A DNA stretch of 64,000 bases, taken from positions 1 through 64,000 of the forward strand of contig JAZOAC010000071.1 in assembly GCA_045595285.1 (NCBI GenBank), in the 5' to 3' direction. Below, piece by piece: positions 26,782-33,488 of the stretch. Below the pieces are notes generated by a model. The model made no database searches and was not told the origin of the DNA. It saw only the letters and a program-made list of their open reading frames with translations. A program made the position numbers and the translations under genes. This DNA comes from UBA1731 sp045595285 (GTDB lineage Bacteria; Verrucomicrobiota; Kiritimatiellia; RFP12; UBA1067). The stretch's first letter is position 1. Every line of letters begins with the position of its first letter.

Positions 26782-27946
26782 CGCCGCACAGCTCCTGAGG
26801 CACGCGATTGCGCCGGACCGGTTCGACCAGCTCCGTTCCGCGGAGGCGCCTGCCGCCGCACAGACTCCCGTCGAGGTCGGCCGCGCGATGGGCATGGCGG
26901 TCGTCGTTGAGCAGAATCCTGCCGCCGAACTCCAGGACGCGATGGAAGAGCTTTCCATGCACTTCGAGGAGAAGGCCGCGAAGAAGCTTGGCGAACGGAA
27001 GCTCGGCGAGACGCGTTCGCGAGCGTCGGCGTATCTTGAAGCGGTGGAGGCATGGGAGAAGACGCTTCCGGACATGCCCGACAGGGAGTTCATGGACAGG
27101 GCTCTCCGCAACCTGCGCCAGGCGATGCAGAACGGTGGCGATCTGCCCGATGCCGGACGCCTTCTTCAGGAGCTTGCGAAGGGGTCGGAGGATCCTTCGC
27201 ACCAGTTTGCGATGCTCGACATCCTTGAGGCGGCGCTTGGCGAGGGGGACGAGGCACTGCGCGATCTTGTCGGTGCGGCGCGCGAACAGCTGGTCAAGGA
27301 GAAGGGGGCGGAGGTCTCCGCCGGAATCAATCTTGCCCGCGAGGTCAATGCCCGCGCGACCACTCCGGAGGAGATGCAGTCGCTTCGCGATCTCTATCGC
27401 GGCGAGGTAATCGGCTTCACGACGCCGCAGGACTGCTACCGTTCGCTCGTCGCGTCCCGCGGAATCGCCGGACTTTCCGCCGCAATTGAATTCCTGCTTG
27501 CAGGCTGCGGCGCGGACCTGCAGAGTCCGTCGCCTTCGCAGATGCCGGAGGAGCTTCGCCGGATCATGCTCGATCTCCAGTGCGTGCAGGTGCTGCGCAC
27601 GGTGTTCGACAGTCTTGCCGCATTGGTGTCGCGCATGTCGGCGCAGTTCGGCGAGACGTGCCGCTTCGGCGGAGAGGCCATGACAGGCAAGGTGCTGGAT
27701 TTCACGGAACGTCCGTTCGTCTCGGCGCGCGACATCGCGGGATTCGTGGCGGAAAGCGGAATCGTGAAGCTGTTGGCGCAGATGGATTTCTGCCGGGAGA
27801 TGATGGGTGTGTTCCGTCAGCTTTCGTCGCGGCTGTTTTCGTCCGAGGAGGACCGTGCGCGCCTTGTCGACGCCACGCAGGAGCATCTGGACGGGCTCGT
27901 ATCCCTCGAGGACGAGACCGGACAGGAAGAGGGAGGTGCTTCGTGA
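26771..27946 (+). CDS. sctW: T3SS gatekeeper SctW (YopN/InvE/MxiC, fused TyeA part)
   Basis: The 391-residue, mostly helical cytoplasmic protein has the size of the fused gatekeepers (InvE, MxiC, CopN) rather than the split YopN plus TyeA. The HrpJ-like middle includes LLQELAKGSEDPSHQFAMLD and YRGEVIGFTTPQDCYRSL. The C-terminal third (FVAESGIVKLLAQMDFCREM) resembles TyeA. Such proteins block early release of effectors and help order secretion. GGAGGGGG precedes the ATG. It is followed, with a GTGA overlap, by a small chaperone gene, as yopN-tyeA is followed by sycN. Confidence 0.82.
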   Translation: MAFDAAQLLRHAIAPDRFDQLRSAEAPAAAQTPVEVGRAMGMAVVVEQNPAAELQDAMEELSMHFEEKAAKKLGERKLGETRSRASAYLEAVEAWEKTLPDMPDREFMDRALRNLRQAMQNGGDLPDAGRLLQELAKGSEDPSHQFAMLDILEAALGEGDEALRDLVGAAREQLVKEKGAEVSAGINLAREVNARATTPEEMQSLRDLYRGEVIGFTTPQDCYRSLVASRGIAGLSAAIEFLLAGCGADLQSPSPSQMPEELRRIMLDLQCVQVLRTVFDSLAALVSRMSAQFGETCRFGGEAMTGKVLDFTERPFVSARDIAGFVAESGIVKLLAQMDFCREMMGVFRQLSSRLFSSEEDRARLVDATQEHLDGLVSLEDETGQEEGGAS

Positions 27947-28335
27947 CGATGGTGCCTGCATGGCTCAATGACATTGTGCGTGAATTTGCCGCCGGTCTTG
28001 GGCTGAAGGACTTCGCGCTCAGCTCTGAAGGCGCTGCGGCGCTTCGCTTTGAGAGCGGAGTGGCGTTCCGCCTTGAATATGCGATGGATCGTCTCACGTT
28101 GTCCATGTCTGCGGAATCGCCTGCGGATGTCGCGGCGGCGAAACTCCTGCTTGCGTCTGCGGATCCGCTGCGGCGCGGGAGGTTTGTGCTCAGGACGGGA
28201 ATCATCGGAAAGCCGCCGCGCGCAGTCTTTGCGGTGCGCCTGGAGTCTGCGGAGGTTACGCTCGGCAATCTGGATTCGGCGATGTCCGAACTTTGGCGCG
28301 CGATGGAGAACTTCAGAAGGAGGCTCGGCGCATGA
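27943..28335 (+). CDS. SycN-like T3SS chaperone (probable SctW chaperone)
   Basis: GTG 27943 overlaps the sctW stop (GTGA) and has GGAGG 6 bases upstream; ATG 27949 would be too far from it. The 130-residue product has the class I chaperone layout: N-terminal helix (WLNDIVREFAAGLGL), central strands (AALRFESGVAFRLEY), and a C-terminal helix (SAMSELWRAMENFRRRL). In Yersinia the gene after yopN-tyeA is sycN, which chaperones the gatekeeper; position and size agree. The sequence match itself is weak, so this is mostly inferred from context. Confidence 0.6.
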   Translation: MTMVPAWLNDIVREFAAGLGLKDFALSSEGAAALRFESGVAFRLEYAMDRLTLSMSAESPADVAAAKLLLASADPLRRGRFVLRTGIIGKPPRAVFAVRLESAEVTLGNLDSAMSELWRAMENFRRRLGA

Positions 28336-28712
28336 AGACGGCGCATACGGCAGAGACGATCCGTTTCGACACCGGCATTTCGGTGGCGGAGTTCGCGTCC
28401 GGCGACGGCGGCGCTCCGGGCGGCGAACGGCAGAAGCAGCTTCTGCCGGGCTCCACCACGGTGAGCGAGGCCCTGTCGAACATCTTTCCGGAGGGGGAAA
28501 GCGTCGTCGGTGAGATCATGAGCGCGCTGGTCGCGGGGAACAGCGCGTATCTCAGGACGCCTGCCGGGTTCAGCCAGACCGCGCGTTCGGCGCTCAGGAC
28601 CCTGCGTTCGAAGAAAGGCGCGGCCGCCGCGCGCGCGGTGCGTGAGCTCGAGAGCCTGCTTGCGGACACCGAAGTGTTCGAGCACTACCGCGCGGCGCTG
28701 CTGGAAACCTGA
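28332..28712 (+). CDS. SctX-like small T3SS protein
   Basis: The 126-residue protein starts at ATG 28332, overlapping the previous stop by ATGA, with AGAAGGAGG upstream. The N-terminal half is flexible and polar (SGDGGAPGGERQKQ). The second half is helical (VREIM-like segments, AGFSQTARSALRTL, AARAVRELESLLAD). It lies between a SycN-like gene and sctV, the place of yscX (and yscY) in Yersinia. Spacing of leucines near the end is compatible with YscX, an export-gate-associated early substrate. I see no decisive motif, and no separate sctY lies next to it. Confidence 0.45.
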   Translation: MKTAHTAETIRFDTGISVAEFASGDGGAPGGERQKQLLPGSTTVSEALSNIFPEGESVVGEIMSALVAGNSAYLRTPAGFSQTARSALRTLRSKKGAAAARAVRELESLLADTEVFEHYRAALLET

Positions 28713-28728
28713 GGGAGCTGGACGGAAC

Positions 28729-30819
28729 ATGCTCGGGAAACTCATAAGAGTCACAAACGCATTCAGCCGCTTCGGCGACCTGGTGCTTGCGTTCCTTGTG
28801 GTTTTCATCATAGGTCTGCTGATCGTGCCGCTGCCGACGCCTGTGATGGACTTCCTCATCTCCGTGAACCTGATGATCTCCACGGTGATGCTGATGCTCT
28901 CGCTCTATCTGCCGAGGGCGCTTGCGTTCTCGACCTTCCCGTCGATGCTGCTCTTCACCACGCTGTTCCGCCTTGCGCTGAACGTGTCGACTACGCGACT
29001 CATCCTGCTGCATGCCGATGCCGGACAGATCATCTACACGTTCGGCAACTTCGTCGTCGGCGGCAACTTCGTCGTTGGCGCCGTGATCTTCCTCATCATC
29101 ACGATCGTGCAGTTCGTGGTGATCGCCAAGGGCGCAGAGCGCGTCTCCGAGGTCGGCGCGCGCTTCACGCTCGACGCCATGCCCGGCAAGCAGATGTCCA
29201 TCGACGCCGACATGCGCGCCGGTGCGATCGACCAGGAGACGGCCAAGTTCCGCCGCAACGAGCTCGCCAAGGAATCGCAGCTCTACGGCGCGATGGACGG
29301 CGCGATGAAGTTCGTCAAGGGCGACGCCATCGCAGGGCTCATCATGACCGCCATCAACATTGTGGGCGGCATCTGCATCGGCGCGTTCATGAAAGACTGG
29401 GAGATCGGCAAGGCGGTCCAGACGTATTCGATCCTCACGATCGGCGACGGTCTTGTGTCCCAGATTCCGGCGCTTCTCGTGTCCATAACGGCCGGCGTGA
29501 TTGTGACGCGCGTCGGAGACGAGGCGAACAAGCCGCTCGGACAGGATATCGTGGACCAGTTCTTCGCCCAGCCGAAGGCGATCCTTCTCGGCGGCGTCAT
29601 GCTTGTGGGGATCGGCTTGATCCCCGGCTTCCCGAAGGTCGTGATATTCCCGCTGGCCCTTGTTGTCGGCGGACTCGGCTATGCGCTGGTGTATTCCGCC
29701 CGCAAGGCTGCCGAACACGCCGCCAAGGCCGCGGATCCGCTTGCCGCCGCCGCTCCGTCGGAAGGCACGAAGCCAAGGCCTAAGAAGAAGTCGGGCGACG
29801 ATTTCGCGATGGTCACGCCGCTGACGGTGGATATAGACGCAGACATCCGCACGGCTCTCACGTACGACGAGCTGAACGAGCAGATCATGTCCATCCGCCG
29901 CGCCCTCTACCATGATCTCGGCGTTCCGTTCCCTGGAATCAACCTGTCCCTCAATCCCGCGATGAAGGACGGCAAGTACCGTCTGCTCGTGAACGAGGTC
30001 CCGGTTTCGGAGGGCGTGCTGAAGAAGGGATTCGTCTTTGCGCTCGAATCTGCGGACAATCTGTCCGCCACCGGCGTCTCGTTCGAGAAGGGCAAGGCGT
30101 TCCTTGCCGGATACGAGACGAACTGGGTGAGGCAGGAGGACAGGAACGCGCTTGAGGAGGGCGGCATCCGTTCGCTCGACCTGAACGGCGTTCTCACCTA
30201 CCATCTATCGGGCGTTCTCCGCCGCTATGCGCACGAGTTCCTTTCCCTGCAGGAGACGCGGCTGCTCTTCGACCACATGGAGCGCGAAGCTCCTGAACTC
30301 GTGCGCGAGGTGCAGCGCGTGCTCCCCCTCCAGAAGATCACGGACGTGCTCCAGCGTCTCGTGCAGGAGGGGATCTGCATCCGCGATCTCAAGCGCATCA
30401 CGCAGACGCTCATCGAATGGGGGCAGAAGGAAAAGGACGCCGTCCTGCTCGTGGAGTATGTCCGAAGCGCTCTGTGCCGCTACATCTCCTACAAGTTCTC
30501 CGGCGGGCAGAACATCATCGCCGCCTATCTGCTCGATCCTGCGCTTGAGGAGAAGATACGCAAATCGGTCCGCCAGACTTCCGGCGGAAGCTATCTCGCC
30601 ATGGATCCGACGACGGTGCGCTCCATCCTCGCCGTCGTCAAGAAGACGATCGGAGACCTTTCGAAGATTCCGCAGAAGCCGGTCATAATCGTCTCTGTCG
30701 ATATCCGCCGCTACTTCCGCAAGATGATAGAGAAGGACTATTACGAACTGCCGGTCCTCTCGTTCCAGGAGCTTTCGCAGGAAATCAACATCCAGCCGTT
30801 GGGGAGGCTTAAGCTGTGA
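28729..30819 (+). CDS. sctV: T3SS export gate protein SctV (FHIPEP/LcrD family)
   Basis: This 696-residue protein is unmistakable: membrane helices over about residues 18-325 with the family stretches PTPVMDFLISVNLM, FPSMLLFTTLFRLALNVSTTR and DAMPGKQMSIDADMRAG. The large cytoplasmic domain (about 350-696) binds substrates and chaperones as a nonameric ring. The FHIPEP cytoplasmic-loop region is intact. I chose ATG 28729 (MLGKLIRV) over upstream in-frame ATGs because it follows the SctX-like gene and gives the usual N terminus. It overlaps sctD by GTGA. It is also distinct from flagellar FlhA: no flagellar genes occur in the window. Confidence 0.94.
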   Translation: MLGKLIRVTNAFSRFGDLVLAFLVVFIIGLLIVPLPTPVMDFLISVNLMISTVMLMLSLYLPRALAFSTFPSMLLFTTLFRLALNVSTTRLILLHADAGQIIYTFGNFVVGGNFVVGAVIFLIITIVQFVVIAKGAERVSEVGARFTLDAMPGKQMSIDADMRAGAIDQETAKFRRNELAKESQLYGAMDGAMKFVKGDAIAGLIMTAINIVGGICIGAFMKDWEIGKAVQTYSILTIGDGLVSQIPALLVSITAGVIVTRVGDEANKPLGQDIVDQFFAQPKAILLGGVMLVGIGLIPGFPKVVIFPLALVVGGLGYALVYSARKAAEHAAKAADPLAAAAPSEGTKPRPKKKSGDDFAMVTPLTVDIDADIRTALTYDELNEQIMSIRRALYHDLGVPFPGINLSLNPAMKDGKYRLLVNEVPVSEGVLKKGFVFALESADNLSATGVSFEKGKAFLAGYETNWVRQEDRNALEEGGIRSLDLNGVLTYHLSGVLRRYAHEFLSLQETRLLFDHMEREAPELVREVQRVLPLQKITDVLQRLVQEGICIRDLKRITQTLIEWGQKEKDAVLLVEYVRSALCRYISYKFSGGQNIIAAYLLDPALEEKIRKSVRQTSGGSYLAMDPTTVRSILAVVKKTIGDLSKIPQKPVIIVSVDIRRYFRKMIEKDYYELPVLSFQELSQEINIQPLGRLKL

Positions 30820-32105
30820 ACGTGCTTCTGAAGATAGTGCAGGGTCCGAACGCGGGCGCGGAGATCGTGCTTGCCGGAGGGATGACCGTAAGCCTCGGCA
30901 AGGGGGATTCGTGCGACATACTTCTAGCCGACCAGTCTCTGGCCGATCTGGCGTGCGAACTTGAGGTGAACGACGAGCGGGTCCGCATGCTTCTGCCGGG
31001 AGGCGTGGAGGAGCGCCTCGAGCCGTTCCGCGTAAAGTTTCTCGGGGAGACGACTGCGATAGCGATTGGCCCCGAGACGGGCGCCTGGGATGAACTTGTA
31101 TGGCCGTCCCGCAATGTTGCGGTGGCGTCGGATGCCGAAGGTGGCGGCGAGGAAGAAGTGCCGGGCGAAAAGCCGGAGGCTCCGGCATCGGGAAAATCCT
31201 CTTCCGGGAAAAGAAAGTGCTGTGGCTGCGGCTGCATGGTTGCATTGCTTCTGCTGTCGCCGGCCCTGTTTGCGCTGCTTGTGTTTCTGCTGTGGCCGGT
31301 CCGTTCCGGAGTGGCGAAGCTGCTGGGGCCTGCGTCCGGACATGTGCGGCCTGTCGCCTACGTGGTGCATGATGCCGGCCTCGCCGTTTCCGGCATGGTG
31401 TGCGATTTGGCTGGCGGATGCCTTTCGGGTCGGGAGGACGCCGGGGCCGTCACGCCGCCGCCAGGCATCAAGGACATTGCGGCGGAGTACGGTCTTTCGT
31501 GCGCGGAGACGAACGGTTCATGCATGCTCTCCGGCAATTTCTCCACCCGTGCGCAGAGGCTGGCGGCAACGGCTGCGGCGTATGCCGCCAGGCCCGGGGT
31601 GATGCTTGACCTTTCGGACGACGAGTCCATGCGGTCTGCCGCGTCCGAGGTGCTGGAGCTTGTCACGGAAGGAAAGCTCGCGGTGCATTCCGCGACGAAC
31701 AGGGTCATTGCGCTTGCCGGATTCGCTCCCGGTGCCGCCAGCCTCAAAACCGCGCTCGAGGCGATCCGGGCGGATGTCCCGCATGTCAGGGACGTCGATT
31801 GTACGCGCGTAGTGCTTGCCGAGTCGACGGGTATTGCGGCGGCGGTCGGGCAGTCGGTTGCGGACACCGGCAGGCCTACGGTAAAGGGCGTAAAGGTGGC
31901 GCGCGTCCGTCGCGACAGGCGCAAAAGCGCTGCGCCGAAAATGCCGGTCGTCGGAGTGATGACCGTTCCCTATCCGTGCATTGTGCTGAAGGACGGATCC
32001 CGCGTGACCGAAGGCGCGGAATTCGGAGGCTTCATAATCGACAGGATCGGCGCCGACACGATCCGCATCAAGGGACCGGAAGGCGTGTTTGAATGGAGGC
32101 CGTGA
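30816..32105 (+). CDS. sctD: T3SS inner-membrane ring protein SctD
   Basis: GTG 30816 overlaps the sctV stop. The 429-residue product has an N-terminal cytoplasmic FHA-like domain (KIVQGPNAGAEIVL, SLGKGDSCDILLAD), a linker, one membrane helix at about residues 140-160, then a periplasmic part with ring-building folds. A cysteine cluster KCCGCGC stands directly before the helix, which is unusual and could be acylated or form disulfides. SctD forms the outer of the two inner-membrane rings. The order sctD-sctE-sctF-sctG matches Yersinia yscD-yscE-yscF-yscG. Confidence 0.82.
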   Translation: MNVLLKIVQGPNAGAEIVLAGGMTVSLGKGDSCDILLADQSLADLACELEVNDERVRMLLPGGVEERLEPFRVKFLGETTAIAIGPETGAWDELVWPSRNVAVASDAEGGGEEEVPGEKPEAPASGKSSSGKRKCCGCGCMVALLLLSPALFALLVFLLWPVRSGVAKLLGPASGHVRPVAYVVHDAGLAVSGMVCDLAGGCLSGREDAGAVTPPPGIKDIAAEYGLSCAETNGSCMLSGNFSTRAQRLAATAAAYAARPGVMLDLSDDESMRSAASEVLELVTEGKLAVHSATNRVIALAGFAPGAASLKTALEAIRADVPHVRDVDCTRVVLAESTGIAAAVGQSVADTGRPTVKGVKVARVRRDRRKSAAPKMPVVGVMTVPYPCIVLKDGSRVTEGAEFGGFIIDRIGADTIRIKGPEGVFEWRP

Positions 32106-32117
32106 GGAAAGGTTCTG

Positions 32118-32336
32118 ATGCAGTTGCTTGAGATAGAGAGGGAACTGGGCGGAGCGGAGAGCGCTGCCGCGCTTGCACGGCATGACGCCGTGCTTGCGGG
32201 GCTGGAGTCTCGCATCGCCGAGGCCATGCGCAAAGGATTGCCGCCGGACGATTTCTCGCGAGTGGAGCAGCTGCGCGAAGCGAATCTTGTGGCAAGGAAG
32301 ATTTTAAGGCTTTCCGCCCGCGGGGGCGGGCGGTGA
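32118..32336 (+). CDS. sctE: T3SS needle co-chaperone SctE (YscE-like)
   Basis: The 72-residue helical protein (MQLLEIERELGG..., with a C-terminal helix DDFSRVEQLREANLVARKIL) has the two-helix pattern and length of YscE/PscE, which together with YscG keeps needle monomers from polymerising in the cytoplasm. It lies 12 bases after sctD and directly before the needle gene, as in Ysc operons. The family is too short for strong motifs; gene order carries much of the weight. Its stop codon lies inside a strong RNA hairpin. Confidence 0.6.
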   Translation: MQLLEIERELGGAESAAALARHDAVLAGLESRIAEAMRKGLPPDDFSRVEQLREANLVARKILRLSARGGGR

Positions 32337-32341
32337 AAGCC
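32308..32341 (+). promoter_or_regulatory. GC-rich mRNA hairpin between sctE and sctF
   Basis: CCGCCCGC (32314-32321) pairs perfectly with GCGGGCGG (32326-32333) around a GGGG loop. After a 2-base bulge the helix continues as GGCTTT (32308-32313) with AAAGCC (32336-32341), giving 14 base pairs. The hairpin covers the sctE stop codon. There is no T-tract, so it is not a typical terminator. It may stabilise or process the mRNA so that the needle gene is translated more than its neighbours. Confidence 0.6.
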
Positions 32342-32380
32342 TGACGGAAGTATCAGGAAAACAAAAAAGGAGAGAATGAA

Positions 32381-32686
32381 ATGGCGCTACCAGTATTCAC
32401 AAATCCTGTAGATGAGATCCAGGCGGCTGGATTCCGCAATTGGGGCGAGAAGGATGCCAATATCCATACCGACCGCGTGTACAATGCCCTTATCAACGCG
32501 GCAAAGGTCATGGAGGAGCGTTTGGCGACTTCCCTGAAGAACTATGAAGAGCACCCTGACGTGCAGGCGAATCTGCAGCAGCTGCAGTACGACCTTCAGA
32601 GCTGGAATCTCGCGCTTACGACGATGACGAACATCCAGAAGAACATGGCGGACGCGCTCAAGTCCATCGCGTCCAACTTCCGCTGA
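32381..32686 (+). CDS. sctF: T3SS needle subunit SctF
   Basis: The 101-residue protein has the helical hairpin of YscF/PrgI needle subunits. The second helix (YDLQSWNLALTTMTNIQKNM) leads to the typical end ALKSIASNF-R. The subunits stack in a helical tube outside the cell. AAGGAGAG lies at 32367-32374, one of the best ribosome sites in the operon. A 44-base gap with a GC-rich hairpin precedes it, which suggests higher expression than the upstream genes. It is slightly longer than many needle proteins. Confidence 0.85.
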   Translation: MALPVFTNPVDEIQAAGFRNWGEKDANIHTDRVYNALINAAKVMEERLATSLKNYEEHPDVQANLQQLQYDLQSWNLALTTMTNIQKNMADALKSIASNFR

Positions 32687-33054
32687 TGTTTGACATTGCG
32701 CCTGAAGAGGCCCGGCTTCTGCTGAACGTCGCAATGATGGCGACGGGCGGCAACCGCTTCGTCTCCGCCGCGAAGATACTTGTGGCGCTGGGGCGTTTCC
32801 GCCCGGGGGATCCGTCCCTTGCGGCGGCGAACGCCATGCTGTTCATAAGCATGGGCGATTTTCAGGGCGCGGTCGACTATATCGACCGTGAGGCCTTGCC
32901 GCAGAGCCCCGATGCGGCCATGCTCAAGGCGTTCAAGGGGATGGCCCTTCTCAGGATGGGGCGCGTAGAGGAGGCCCGCGCTCCGCTGGAGGAGGCCGCA
33001 GGACAGTCCGCCGATCCGTCGGCGGCGAAAATGGCAAAGGATTTGCTCATATGA
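32686..33054 (+). CDS. sctG: T3SS TPR chaperone SctG (YscG-like)
   Basis: The ATG overlaps the sctF stop by one base (TGATG). The 122 residues form helical pairs of TPR type (ALGRFRPGDPSLAAANAMLF, AFKGMALLRMGRVEEA). YscG holds the needle monomer together with YscE, and the gene order sctE-sctF-sctG supports this role. A YscY-like chaperone for the SctX-like protein is an alternative. No signal peptide or membrane helix is seen. Confidence 0.68.
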   Translation: MFDIAPEEARLLLNVAMMATGGNRFVSAAKILVALGRFRPGDPSLAAANAMLFISMGDFQGAVDYIDREALPQSPDAAMLKAFKGMALLRMGRVEEARAPLEEAAGQSADPSAAKMAKDLLI

Positions 33055-33431
33055 CAGACCAGATGATAGTGGAGGCCGTTCGTGCCGCGCAGGTGTCCCC
33101 GCGCATGGTCGAACCCACGGGCGCGGTCGCGCCTGTCGCCGATCCCGGCACCGTTGCCCGGTTCGCGCAGGCGATGGCGCCGGAGCAGGTCGAGGCGGTC
33201 CCGTTCGCGGACAAGGTCTCGGCGTCGTGGCATTCCGCGATGGACAACCATCAGGGCATGGTGCATCGCATAAAGGCGCTCACGGAGCTGAGCGGACGCC
33301 ACACTCTGAGCGCGGCGGAGCTCGCCGAGCTTCAATATGAGGTGCACAATCTGGCGTTCCAGCAGGAGGTCGTCGCAAAGGTCGCCGACAAGTCCTCTAC
33401 CGCGATCCAGACGCTCATAAAGAACCAGTAG
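33051..33431 (+). CDS. sctI: T3SS inner-rod protein SctI
   Basis: This 126-residue protein overlaps sctG by ATGA. The N-terminal half is Ala/Pro/Val-rich and flexible. The C-terminal half is helical and matches the YscI/PrgJ inner-rod pattern, with LSAAELAELQYEVHNLAFQQEVVAKVADKSS-type sequence ending in IQTLIKNQ. SctI sits inside the secretin-inner ring complex and helps set needle length. It is the last T3SS gene of the locus; the next gene has its own promoter. Confidence 0.78.
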   Translation: MTDQMIVEAVRAAQVSPRMVEPTGAVAPVADPGTVARFAQAMAPEQVEAVPFADKVSASWHSAMDNHQGMVHRIKALTELSGRHTLSAAELAELQYEVHNLAFQQEVVAKVADKSSTAIQTLIKNQ

Positions 33432-33455
33432 CATATTCTGTCCTGATCCGAATGT

Positions 33456-33466
33456 TTTGATACAAT
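33456..33466 (+). promoter_or_regulatory. extended -10 promoter of the aconitase gene
   Basis: TTTGATACAAT ends 10 bases before an ATG at 33477. A better start with AAGGAGC lies at 33489 or 33492. The promoter separates the T3SS operon from the housekeeping gene. Confidence 0.55.
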
Positions 33467-33488
33467 ACGGACCTTTATGCAAGGAGCA

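Noticed and set aside
26558..27961. 467-codon - strand frame over sctW
   Set aside because: Shadow of the sctW frame; composition biased and no motif.
28594..30204. 536-codon open frame on the - strand over sctV
   Set aside because: The + strand frame is an unmistakable SctV; the - frame is an Arg/His-rich shadow caused by codon bias.
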